Shown here piece by piece: positions 22,108 through 32,790 of a stretch of 64,000 nt of DNA. The notes beneath the pieces are model-generated. The model made no database searches. It worked only from the letters and a program-made list of their open reading frames with translations, and was not told where the DNA came from. A program made the translations under genes and the position numbers. Origin of the DNA: Myotis daubentonii (Eukaryota; Chordata; Mammalia; Chiroptera; Vespertilionidae); assembly GCF_963259705.1 (NCBI RefSeq), contig NC_081861.1, positions 105,144,102 through 105,208,101 of the forward strand, given 5' to 3'. Numbering within the stretch: position 1 is the stretch's first letter; each line of letters begins with the position of its first letter.

Positions 22108-23184
22108 TAGCCACTTGGCCTGGAGGTCAAACCCTCCCTGGAATTAGCTACAACAATCAAGATTTATCTATAAGACTGCGAACAAAGACCACTAGGGGGT
22201 GCACCAAAGAAGCATAACAAAATGCAGAGACAAAGAAACAGGACAAAATTGTCAATGGAAGATATAGAGTTCAGAACCACACTTTTAAGGTCTCTCAAGA
22301 ACTGTTTAGAAGCTGCCGATAGACTTAATGAGATCTACACAAAAACTAATAAGACCCTCGATCTTATATTGGGGAACCAACTAGAAATTAAGCACACACG
22401 GTCTGAAATAACGAATATTAAACAGACGCCCGACAGCAGACCAGAGGAGCGCAAGAATCAAGTCAATGATTTGAATTGTGAGGAAGCAAAAAACATCCAA
22501 CGGGAAAAGCAAAATGAAAAAAGAATCCAAAAATGCGAGGATAGTGTAAGGAGCCTCTGGGACAGCTTCAAGCGTACCAACATCAGAATTATAGGGGTGC
22601 CAGAAGATGAGAGAGAGCAAGATATTGAAAACCTATTTGAAGAAATAATGACAGAAAACTTCCCCCACCTGGTGAAAGAAATGGACTTACAGGTCCAAGA
22701 AGCGCGGAGAACCCCAAACAAAAGGAATCCAAAGAGGACCACACCAAGACACATCATAATTAAAATGCCAAGAGCAAAAGATAAAGAGAGAATCTTAAAA
22801 ACAGCAAGAGAAAGTAACTCAGTTACCTACAAGGGAATACCCATACGACTGTCAGCTGATTTCTCAACAGAAACTTTGCAGGCCAGAAGGGAGTGGCAAG
22901 AAATATTCAAAGTGATGAATACCAAGAAACTACAACCAAGATTACTTTATCCAGCAAAGCTATCATTCAGAATTGAAGGTCAGATAAAGAGCTTCACAGA
23001 TAAGGAAAAGCTAAAGGAGTTCATCACCACCAAACCAGGATTATATGAAATGCTGAAAGGTATCCTTTAAGAAGAGGAAGAGGAAGAAAAAGGTAAAGAT
23101 ACAAATTATGAACAACAAATATGCATCTATCAACAAGTGAATCTAAGAATCAAGTGAATAAATAATCTGATGAACAGAAAAAAA
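22108..23184 (+). mobile_element. Young HAL1 copy 1: 5'-truncated, ORF1-only
   Basis: Inserted into L1-B ORF2. Target duplication AAAAATACTACAAACGA at 22091-22107 and 23185-23201, and the L1-B sequence rejoins perfectly. It holds the end of a 5' UTR, a complete ORF1 (22222-23070) and about 110 bases of 3' UTR, then poly(A) directly after CTGATGAACAG. No ORF2 sequence is present. It differs from the full-length copy at 36624 by only about a dozen substitutions in roughly 1 kb, so it is young. The poly(A) begins 15 bases after an AATAAA at 23157-23162, whereas the full-length copy continues another 270 bases. Confidence 0.92.
22222..23070 (+). CDS. Intact ORF1p of HAL1 (L1-type RNA-binding protein, 282 aa)
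   Basis: Single open frame of 282 codons encoding an L1 ORF1p homologue, the nucleic-acid chaperone that forms a trimer on retrotransposon RNA in the cytoplasm. Residues about 20-112 are charged and heptad-like, fitting the trimerising coiled coil. Residues about 119-213 are the RRM (NIRIIGVPEDEREQDIENLF, then PRHIIIKMPRAKDKERIL). Residues 214-282 are the C-terminal domain (DFSTETLQARREW, LLYPAKLSFRIEGQIKSF). It is shorter than human ORF1p (338 aa), the difference being in the N-terminal coil. The ATG at 22222 is chosen because it matches the same ATG in the second copy (37356) and follows the shared 5' UTR. No ORF2 follows, so mobility would depend on L1 ORF2p in trans. The frame is intact but this copy lacks the promoter end, so expression is unproven. 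Confidence 0.85.
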   Translation: MQRQRNRTKLSMEDIEFRTTLLRSLKNCLEAADRLNEIYTKTNKTLDLILGNQLEIKHTRSEITNIKQTPDSRPEERKNQVNDLNCEEAKNIQREKQNEKRIQKCEDSVRSLWDSFKRTNIRIIGVPEDEREQDIENLFEEIMTENFPHLVKEMDLQVQEARRTPNKRNPKRTTPRHIIIKMPRAKDKERILKTARESNSVTYKGIPIRLSADFSTETLQARREWQEIFKVMNTKKLQPRLLYPAKLSFRIEGQIKSFTDKEKLKEFITTKPGLYEMLKGIL

Positions 23185-26045
23185 AAAAATACTACAAACG
23201 ACTCTACTTCACAAACTGGATAACCTCCATTAAATGGACATATTCCTAGAAAAATACAAGCTTCCAAAACTCAATCAGGAAGAATAAAAAAACCTGAATA
23301 GGCCAATAACTACTGATGAAATTGAAACAGTAATCAAAAAGTTTCCAGCAAACAAAAGCCCTGGACCAGATGGCTTCACAGGGGAGTTTACCGAACATTC
23401 AAAGAAGAACTAAAGCCAATCCTTCTCAGACTATTCAAAAAAATCAAGAGGAAGGCACACCTCCAAGCTCTTTTTATGAAGTCAGCATTACCCTAATCCT
23501 AAAACCAGATAACGACACCACAAAGAAAGAGAATTACAGGCCAATATCTCTGATGAACATAGATGCTAAAATCCTCAACAAAATTCCAGCAAATTGGATT
23601 CAGCATTACATTAGAAAGATCATCCACCATGACCAAGTGGGATTTATTCCAGGAATGCAGTGCTGGTACAATATCTGCAAATCAATAAACGTGATACATC
23701 ACATAAACAAATTGAGAGACAAAAATCACATAATCTTATCGATTGATGCAGAAAGGGCATTTGACAAAGTCCAACACCTTTTTCTGATAAAAATGCTCAA
23801 CAAAGTGGGAATAGAGGGATTATACCTCAACATAATAAAAGCCTTATATGACAAACCTACAGCCAACATCATACTCAATGGGCAAAAACTAAAACCATTT
23901 CCCTTAAGAACAGGAACAAGACAAGGATACCCACTTTCACCACTCTTGTTTGACATAGTCCTGGAAGTGCTAGCCAAAGTGATCAGACAAGATGAAGAAA
24001 TAAAAAGCATCCAAATTGGAAAAGTGGAAGTAAAATTGTCATTATTCACAGATGACATGATACTGTACTTAGAAAACCTGAAAGACTCCATCAAAAAATT
24101 ATTAGACCTGATAAATGAATTTGGCAATGTAGCAGGATACAAAATTAACACCAAGAAATCTATGGCATTTTTATATGCCAAGAGTGAACTTACAGAAAGT
24201 GAAATTAAAAAAAAAAACACAATCCCATTTTCCATTGCACCAAAAACATTAAGATACCTCAGAATAAACTTAAATAAGGAGGTAAAAGACCTCTACCCAG
24301 AAAACTATAGGACATTGGAAAAAAGAGATAGAGGAAGACTTAAACAGATAGAAGAACATACCATGTTCATGGATTGGTGGAATCAACATCATAAAAATGT
24401 CCATACTACCCAAAGCAATCTATAGATTCAATGCACTCCCCATTAAAATAGCAACAGCATATTTCACAGATCTAGAAAGAACTCTCCAAAAATTCATCTG
24501 GAATAAAAAAAAAAAAAAAAAACCCATATAGTTGCTGTGATCCTGAGAAAGAAGAACACAGTAGGAGGGATCTCAATACCAGATATCAAGCTGTATTACA
24601 AAACCACTTTTCTCAAAACTGCCTGGTACTGGCACAAGAACAGACATATAGACCAATGGAATAGAATAGAGAACCCAGAAATCAACCCAAACCACTATGC
24701 TCAATTAATATTTGACAAAGGAGGCAAGAACATACAATGGAGTCAAGACAGTCTATTCAATATATGGTGCTGGGAAATTTGGTCAGACACATGCAAGAAA
24801 ATGAAACTAGACCACCAACTTACACTATGCACAAAAATATACTCAAAATGGATAAAGGACTTAAACATAAGACAGGAAACCATAAAATATTAGAGGAATC
24901 CACAGGTAGTAAAATCTCAGGAATTTCTTCAGTGATACAGCTCCTAGGGCAATGGAAACTAAAGGAAAAATAAACAAATGGGACTATATCAAAATAAAAA
25001 GCTTCTGCACAGCAAAAGAAACCATCAACAAAACACCAAGAAAACCACTACATGGGAGAACATATTTGACAATGATATCTCTGATAAAGTTTTAATCTCC
25101 AATATTTACAAGGAACTCATACAACTTAACAAAAGGAAGATAAACAACCCAATCAAAAAATGGGCAACGGACCTAAATAGACACTTTTTGAAAGAGGACA
25201 TACAGAAGGCTGAGAGACATATGAAAACATGCTCAAAGTCACTAATCATCCAAGAGATGCAAATCAAAATGACAATGAGGTACCATCTCACACCTGTCAG
25301 AATCACTATCACCAACAAATCAACAAATGACAAGTGCTGACGAGGATGCAGAGAAAAAGGAACCCTTGTTCACTGCTGGTGGGAATGCAAACTGGTGCAG
25401 CCACTGTGGAGAACAGTATGGAGTTTCCTCAAAAAACTAAAAATGCAACTTCCGTTTGGCCCAGTGATCCCACTTCTAGGAATATATCCCAAGAAACCAG
25501 AAACACCAATCAGAAAGGATATATGCATCCGTATGTTCATAGCAGCACAATTTACAGTAGCTAAGACTTGGAATCAGCCTAAGTGCCCATCAGCAGATGA
25601 ATGGATTAAAAAACTTTGGCACATCTACACAATGGAATACTATGCTGCTGTAAAAAGGAAAAAGCTCCTACCATTTGCAACAGCATGGATGGAGCTGGAG
25701 AGCATTATGCTAAGTGAAATAAGTCAGAGAAAGATAAATATCACATGCTCTCACTCATTCACTCATTTGTGGATTATAATGAGAAACATAAACCGATGAA
25801 CAAAAACAGATGTAGAGACAGAGAAGCATCAATCAGATGCTCAAACCTCAGAGGGAAGGTAGGGGAGGGCGGGGGTAAGGGGGAGAGATCAACCAAAGGA
25901 CTTGTATGCATGCATATAAGCATAAGTGATGGATGTTGACAACAAGGAGTGAGGGTGAGGGCAGGATTGGGGGGATGAGGGGATATTGGGAGGATAAAGA
26001 CATATTTGTAATATCTTAATCAATAAAGGGAAAAAATAAAAAAAT

Positions 26046-26968
26046 AAAGATAGTGTAAGGAGCTTCTGGGACAACTTCAAGTGTTACAACATTTTCATTA
26101 TGGGAGTGCCAGAAGGACAAGAGAGAGAGCAACATATTGAAAACCTATTTAAAGAAGTAATGACAGGAAACTTTCCCTACCTGATGAAAAAAATAGACTT
26201 ACAAGTCCAGGAAGCACAGAGAGTCCTAAACAAGAGGAACCCAAAGAGAACCACACCAAGACACATCATAATTAAAATAGCAAGGGCTAAAGACAAAGAG
26301 ATAATCTTAAAATCAGCAAGAGAAAAGCAGTTAGTTACCTACTAGAGAGTGCCCATATGACTAGCAGCTGATTTCTAAAAAGAAACTATGCAGACCAGAA
26401 GGGAGTGGCAAATAATATTCAAAGTCATGACTAGCAAGGACATAAAACCAAGATTACTTTATTCATCAAAACTATCATTTAGAGTTGAAGCTCAGATAAA
26501 GAGCTTCACAGACAAGAAAAAGCTCAAGGAGCTCATCACCACCAAACAAGTATTACATGAAATGTTGAAGAGTATTCTTTAAGAAGATGAAAAAGAAGAA
26601 AAGATAAAAAATATGAACAATAAAATGGCAATAAATACATATTTATCAACAATTGAATCTAAAAATGAAAAAAAATGAATAATAACACTAATGAACAGAA
26701 TAAACTGGTGAATAAAATCGAATCAGAGAAATGAAAATGGAACTGATGATTCTCAGAGGGAAGGGGAGTGGAAGAGATTAAATAAAGACCTTATTTGCAT
26801 ATATGCTTTACGTATGGAAACAGATAATAGGGTGTTGAAGACCTTAAGCAGAACAGGAACCAGGTGGAGATGGGCAGTAGGCGGAAAAAAGGGAGAATCT
26901 GTAATACTCTCAACAATAACATTTTTAAATAAATAAATAAATGAATAAATAAATAAATTCTATAGGAC
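26046..26968 (+). mobile_element. Old HAL1, 3' segment (end of ORF1 and 3' UTR, no ORF2)
   Basis: ORF1 resumes (TAGTGTAAGGAGCTTCTGGG) and ends at TAA near 26581. The sequence then passes through AATATGAACAATAAAATGGC and a short remnant resembling the start of ORF2 directly into an L1-type 3' UTR (CTCAGAGGGAAGGGGAGTGG), ending in a TAAA-rich tail at about 26930-26965. The same ORF1-to-3'UTR join is seen in the young full-length copy, showing that the ORF2 loss is ancestral to both. Confidence 0.75.
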
Positions 26969-27307
26969 AAAGAAAGATTATCCACAATTAAAAAATAAAA
27001 AGAAGAAGACAAGGTAGAAAAAAATCACTCAAAGTAGCAAAAAGAAAAACAAATAATAATTAAAAAGCATGGAGATATTTTAAGAGAAAATTGGGACAGC
27101 ATCTGCATCATAGAGATACCAGAGGAAGAAGAAACTGAGCAAAGAATGGAGAACCTACCTGAAGAAATTAGGAGTGAAGACTTCCATAACTGGTGAAAAA
27201 AGTCACCTAATTTCAGGAAGCACAGAAAGTTTAAATCAAGATGAAACCAAAAAGACCCACACCAAGACACATCATAATTAAAATGGCAAACATTAAAGAC
27301 AAGGGAT

Positions 27308-27352
27308 CATTTTTTAAGATATAATTTATTGAAAATTAGAGAGAGGAAGGGA

Positions 27353-27410
<58 letters not shown>

Positions 27411-27566
27411 TTGATGTGATAGCAAATCATATATTGGCTAACTCCTGTATGACTGATACTGGGGTTTTAACCCCCAAATCCAGGTATATGCCTCATCCAG
27501 GGAATGAAAAAAGCAAACTTTCAGTGCTAGGGATGATGTCCAACCTACTGAGCCCCACAGCCAATG
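27308..27566 (-). mobile_element. SINE, minus strand, with (GA)n expansion
   Basis: Minus-strand tRNA-derived SINE: TTTTTTAAGATATAATTTATTG tail region, a GA microsatellite at 27357-27406 in the A/G-rich part, and a decayed tRNA head ending CCTACTGAGCCCCACAGCC near 27556. L1-A ORF1 continues on both sides. Confidence 0.7.
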
Positions 27567-27710
27567 CCAAAGAAAGAATCTTAAGGGCAGCAAGAGAGAC
27601 ATTATCAGTTATCTACAAAGGCCTTCCCATAAGTCTGTCAGATGATTTCTCAACAGAAACACTACAGGTCAGCATGGAATGGCATGAAGTATTCAAAGTA
27701 AAGAAGAGCA

Positions 27711-27927
27711 TCTGCCCTAACTGGTTTGGCTCAGTGGATAGAGCGTTGGCCTGCAGACTAAATGGTCCCAGGTTTGATTCTGGTTAAGGGCATGTACCTT
27801 GGTTGTGGGAACATCCCAGTAGGGGGTGTGCAGGAGGCAGCTGATTGATGTTTCTCTCTCATCAATGTTTCTCTCTATCCCCCTCTCTTCCTCTCTGTAA
27901 AAAATCAATAAAGTATATTTAAAAAAA
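27711..27927 (+). mobile_element. Ves-type SINE, well preserved
   Basis: Reads CCCTAACTGGTTTGGCTCAG, then the A and B boxes, GTAGGGGGTGTGCAGGAGGC, CATCAATGTTTCTCTCTATC and an AATAAAGTATATTT-A tail. Direct repeats AGAAGAGCA at 27702-27710 and 27928-27936. Confidence 0.9.
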
Positions 27928-28289
27928 GAGAAGAGCAAGGATCTGAAATAAAAACTAACCTATCCAGCAAAGTAATATTTGAAGGTAATATAAAGAGCTT
28001 CCCGTAGAAAGAAATGCTAAGTTAGTTTTTTAACATCAAACCAGCATTTCAAGAAATGTTAAATGGACTACAGTAAGAAGAAAGAATAAAAAAGACAATA
28101 AATACCTATCAAGAATAACTTTAAATGTAAATGGATTAAATGCTCCAATCAAAATACACAGAGTAGCAGAATTGATAAGAAAACATGAGCCATATATATC
28201 TGTCTACAAGGCACTCACCTCAGAACAAAGGAGTACCACAAAATGAAAGTGAAGGGATGGGAAAAAATGTCTAAGTAAATGTAAAAAAA

Positions 28290-28357
28290 AAGAAAGAAAA
28301 GAAAAGAAAAGAAAAGAAAAGAAAAGAAAAGAAAAGAAAAGAAAAGAAAAGAAAAGC
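28290..28357. repeat. (GAAAA)n microsatellite
   Basis: About 13 GAAAA units within L1-A ORF2, expanded from an A-rich coding stretch. Confidence 0.95.
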
Positions 28358-31297
28358 TGGGTAACAATACTTATATCTGACAAAACAGGATTAAAAAGAA
28401 ACACTATAAAAGAAACAAAGAAAGTCATGACATACTAAAGGGATCATTCCAACAAGAAGATATAACCCTTATAAACCAGTATAAACCAATATACTATTGG
28501 TGGACTTTAATGGAAAAATAGAAAGCAATACAGTCATAGTATGGGGTTTTAACACCCAGTGTCATCAATGGACATATGTTCCAGACATAAAACCAACAAT
28601 GATATAGTGACCTTAAATAATGCACTAGATCAGATTAATTTAATTGATATTTACAGAAGATTTCATCCCAAAGCAGCAGAACATACATTTTTATCCAGTG
28701 CATATGGAACATTCCCAAAGATAGACCTTATGTAAAGAAACAAAATAAATCTTACTAATATCAAGAAGATGGAAATCATGCAAAGCATCTTCTGGGATTA
28801 CAGGGCATATAAAGACACATGGAGGCTAAATAGCATGTCATTAAACAATGAATGGGTTGCCAATGAGATGAATGAAGAAATTCATAATTACCTGGAAACA
28901 AAGGAAAATGAACACAACAACCTAAAATCTATGGGACACATCAAAAGCAGTCCTGGAAAGGAATTCCATAGCATTACATGCTTACCGCAAGAAGCAAGAA
29001 AACGCTCTAATAAGAAATCTAACCCTATACCTAAAAAATTTGGAAAAGAATATTCGGAAAAACCCAGAGTAAGGAGAAGGAAGGACAAAATATGGATCAG
29101 AGCAGAAATAAATGACATAGAAACTAACACACACATACACACACACACAAAATACAAAAGATAAGTTATACCAAAAGCTGGTTTTCTGAAAGGATAAATA
29201 ATATTGATTAACTTTTAACCAGACTCATCAAGAAGCAAAGACAGAGAACCAAAATAAATAAAATCAGTAATAGAAATTAAAAATTAGAGGTAACAACTGA
29301 AATTACAGAAATACAAGTAATTATAAGAAAATATTATGAACCATTATAGGACAGCAAAATAGGCAACCTGGGCCAAATGAGCAAATTCCTAGAAACATGC
29401 TAGCTTTCAAAACCGAATCAAGTAGAAGCAGAACACCTGAAACCAACAATAACCACTAATGAAATCAAAGCAATAATAAAAATACACCCAGCAAACAAAA
29501 GTTTTTGATATATGTTTCACAGGCACATTTTATCAAACATTCAAAGAAGAACCAGTACCTATTCTCCTTAAAGTATTCCAAAAAATTCAAGAAAGGGAAG
29601 ACTTCCAAGCTGTTTATATGAGGCAGACATTATGCAAGTACTAAAACCATTTGAAGACACAAAAATGAAAGAGAATTATAAGCCAAAATCTCTGATGAAT
29701 AGAAATGCTAAAATTCTCAACAAAATAAAAGTAAATCATATCCAGCAATACATTAAAAATATGATATTCTATTATCAATGGGATTTATTCTGGTGATTCA
29801 ATATCAGTACAATATTCACAAATCAATAAATGTGATAACGAAATAATCACGTGATCATATCAATAGATGTAGAAAATGAATTTAATAAAATCCACCAACA
29901 ATTTATGATAAAACTCAGCAAATTGGGAACAGAGGGGACATACCTCAACATAATAAAGGGCATATAAGAAAAAACTACAGCAAATACCATACTCAACAAA
30001 CAAAATCCAAAAATGTTTCCTTTAAGATCAGCAACAAGACAGGGATGTTGGCTTTCATCACTCTTATTCAACATAAACTGGAAGATCTAGTCACAGTAAT
30101 CATACAAGAAGAAGAAATAAAAGACATGATATTTTATATAAAAACCCTAAAAATTATGCAAAAATACCCACATTTAAATTAATTTTGCAAAGTTGCAGGA
30201 AACAAGATCAATATACAGAAACCAGTGGCATTTCTATAAACCAGTAATAACTATCAGAAAAAGAAACTAATAAAACAAGCCCCTAAACAAAAAATAAGGC
30301 ACCAAAAATAAATTTAACTAAGGAGTAAAAAAAACAAAACAAAACAAAAAACTGTACTCAGAAAACTATAGACCATTGAAAAAAATTTAAAATAGATACA
30401 AATAAGTGGAAGCATATATCCTGTTTATGAATTGAAAGATTTATCATCATTAAAATCTCCATACTACTCAGAGCAATCTATAGATTCAATGCAATCCCTA
30501 TTAAAATACCAATGGCATATTTCACAGATGTAGGAAAAATATTTCAATAAATTTTATGGAATCAAAAAAGACCCTGGATAGTCACAGCAATTTTGAGAAA
30601 GAAGAACAAAGTTGAAAGTGTCACAATACCAGATATCAAACTATACTAAAAGGCCATTGTCCTGGCATAAGAACAGGCATATAGACCCATGGAACAGAAC
30701 AAAGAGTCCAGAAATAGACTCATGCCTTTATGGTCAATTAATATTTGTCAAAGGAGGCAAGAAATCACAATGCAGTAAAGACAGTCTCTTCAATAAATGG
30801 TGCAGGAAAAAGACTCAGATATCCATCAAGAAGAGAAAGTCCCAAATATGATGAATCCAAAGAGTTTCAGATCAAGACGCATCATAATTAAAATGGTAAA
30901 TGTTAAAGACAAAGAGAGAATTTCAAAAGTATCAAGAGATATACAGTTAGTAATCTACGAGGGAGCTCTCAAGAGACTGTCACTTATTTTTTTCAATAGA
31001 AGCATTTTACGCTAGAATGGATTGGTACAAACTGTTCAATGTGACGAAAAGCAATGATCTACAACTGAGACTACTTTACCTAACAAGGCTATCATTTAAA
31101 ATTGAAGGAGAAATTAAGAGCTTCACAGACAAGAAAAAGCTAAAAATATTATTACCACCAAACCAGAATTATAAGAAATGTTAACGGGCTTATTTAAGAA
31201 GAAAAATTGTGAAAATAAAGAGGAACATAGTAATAAAAAATAAAATGTCAATAATTACCTACCAATAATCAATTTAAAAGTAAGTGACTTAAATGAT

Positions 31298-31550
31298 CCA
31301 AGCCATCAGTCAGACATCCGTAGCACTGCCCTGGAGGTGGGAGAGGCTCTTGCCACTGCCACTGCACTCACCAGCAGTGAGCCAGACTCAAGGGCTTCTG
31401 GCTGAGTGATGCTTCCCTTGTGGGAGCGCACTGACCACCAGGGGGCAGTTCCTGCATTTAGTGTTTGCCCCCTAGTGGTCAGTGTGCATCATAGCGACCG
31501 GTGATTCCACTGCTCAGTCAATTTGCATATTAGCCATTTATTATGCAGGA
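31298..31550 (-). mobile_element. Helitron 5' portion, minus strand, 3'-truncated
   Basis: The 5' end TCCTGCATAATAAATGG on minus at 31550, with host A beyond it, followed by the GACCACCAGGGGGCAG inverted repeat pair (about 31424-31477) of this Helitron group. It stops at the GATGTCTGACTGATGG half of the central palindrome, with no CTAG end. Confidence 0.8.
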
Positions 31551-31855
31551 TGCTAAATTATAAAACTGTCTTAACAAACTAAAGAGGACAAAAACCATTC
31601 CAAATGTATTTTCCAATCAAAATGGAATAAAAATCAGTAACTAAAGACAATTGGGTAAATAATAAATGCATGGAAACTAAACAACACACTCTTACAACCA
31701 CTGTGTCAAAAATAAGTAAAAAAGAAAATGAAAATACATCCTGAAGAAGTGAAAATAAACATGCAACATAACAAAACATGTAAAACAGCAAAAAGGAAAT
31801 AAGAGGAACACAGATAAATACACAACTACATTTAAAAAATAAGAAAAATCTTGCT

Positions 31856-32078
31856 CTGGCCAGTGTTGTTTGGTTGGTTAGAGAATCACCCCATAAACCA
31901 AGCATTGGTGAGTTCAATTCCCTGTTAGGGCACATGCACAGGTTGCAGGTTTGATCTCTGGTCAGGCTGCATGCAGGAGGCTACTGATTGATGCTTCTCT
32001 CTCCCATCAATGTTTTTCTCTCTTTCTCTCTCTCCTTCTTTTCTCAAAATATCAATTAAAATTTTTAAATATAAGAAA
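31856..32078 (+). mobile_element. Ves-type SINE, diverged
   Basis: Head CTCTGGCCAGTGTTGTTTGG (decayed A box), B-box-like GAGTTCAATTCCCTGTTAGG, CTTCTCTCTCCCATCAATGT body and an AATATCAATTAAAATTTTT tail, inside L1-D. Confidence 0.75.
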
Positions 32079-32573
32079 AAATCTAAATAAAATCCTTATT
32101 GACATCAAAAAATCAAAAAAAAACCAAAGACAAATATTTGTAAAACAATATAATAATAAAGATTAAAAAATATAAATTAAAGAATAGAAACTGAGTAGAA
32201 AGAAATCTATGAAGATAGATGACTTTTCAAAAGGAACAACAGAATTGACATTCTTAGACTAACAAAGAATGAGAAAAATAAGACTCATAAACAAACTCAG
32301 AAAAGGAAGGGGTACATTACAATTGATACCAAAGGGGAAAAAATCATGTTATAATTTTGAGCAATTATATACCAATTAATTGGACAGAATCAAATAAATG
32401 GATAAATTCCTAATAATATAAAACCTACTGAAACTGAATCAAGAATAAATAAAAAGTAATTACAATAACAAATTGAGAAATTTAAACAGTAATGTAAAAC
32501 TTCCCAAAAAACAAAAGCCCAGGACCAAATGGCTTCACAGGTAAATTTTACCATACTTTAAAAAACAAATGAG

Positions 32574-32790
32574 TACCCAGACAGTGTGGCTCAGAGATTG
32601 AGTGTCAACCAATGCACCAAGAGGTCAGAGTTTTGATTCCAGGTCAGGACACATGCCCAGGTTGTGAGCTTGATCCTCAGTGGGGGAGTGGCACATGGGA
32701 GGCAGCTGATCAATGTTTCTCTCTCATCCATGTTTCTATCTCTCCCTCCCTTTGTAAAATTAATAAAAACATATTTTTTTAAAATGAGTG
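32574..32790 (+). mobile_element. Ves-type SINE, diverged
   Basis: Head GTACCCAGACAGTGTGGCTC, TTTTGATTCCAGGTCAGG (B box region), CTCTCTCATCCATGTTTC body and a TTAATAAAAACATATTTTTT tail, inside L1-D ORF2. Confidence 0.8.

Larger units (their letters stand above)
20853..25799 (+). pseudogene. L1-B ORF2 (endonuclease and reverse transcriptase), disrupted and split
   Basis: Begins MTTNKYFSIITLNVNGLNAP, the N-terminus of the APE-type endonuclease. QETHL, GDFNTPL (21277) and the SDH triad (21531) follow. After the HAL1 insertion, the longest open piece (23370-24425) is reverse transcriptase with [16 protein letters not shown], the [10 protein letters not shown] block and the catalytic box as FTDD (24044-24055; L1 usually has FADD). 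The C-terminal part ends near 25799 (THLWIIMRNINR). Frameshifts at about 21050, 22020 and 24350 mean no functional product. ORF2p normally performs target-primed reverse transcription for L1, SINEs and HAL1s. Confidence 0.9.
18221..26045 (+). mobile_element. L1-B, essentially full-length L1
   Basis: 5' UTR 18221-19883, ORF1 19884-20804, ORF2 20853-25799 and 3' UTR 25800-26045 with an A-rich tail containing AATAAAGGG. It inserted within ORF1 of the old HAL1: the interrupted frame resumes after the tail, with A-rich near-repeats (AAAAAATATGAAGA at left, AAAAAATAAAGA at right) as a probable target duplication. ORF2 is itself split by the young HAL1 at 22108-23184. Several frameshifts make L1-B inactive. 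Confidence 0.85.
26969..30806 (+). mobile_element. L1-A, 3' segment (rest of ORF1, ORF2 to truncation)
   Basis: ORF1 resumes at GAAGAAGACAAGGTAGAAA (27004) and runs, split by two SINEs, to about 28075. ORF2 starts near 28100 with the L1 endonuclease motif AATGGATTAAATGCTCCAATC and continues through a decayed reverse transcriptase region to 30806 (AATAAATGGTGCAGG), where it stops abruptly. Stops and indels throughout. The 3' end is missing. Confidence 0.75.

Noticed and set aside
23370..24425. 351-codon frame resembling an enzyme gene
   Set aside because: It is the reverse transcriptase part of L1-B ORF2 (FTDD box, [10 protein letters not shown]), not a host gene; it begins mid-domain after a frameshift.
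27711..27927. tRNA-like A and B boxes suggesting tRNA genes (also in every other SINE)
   Set aside because: Each is followed by the SINE body and A-rich tail and flanked by target duplications; the cloverleaf is not conserved.
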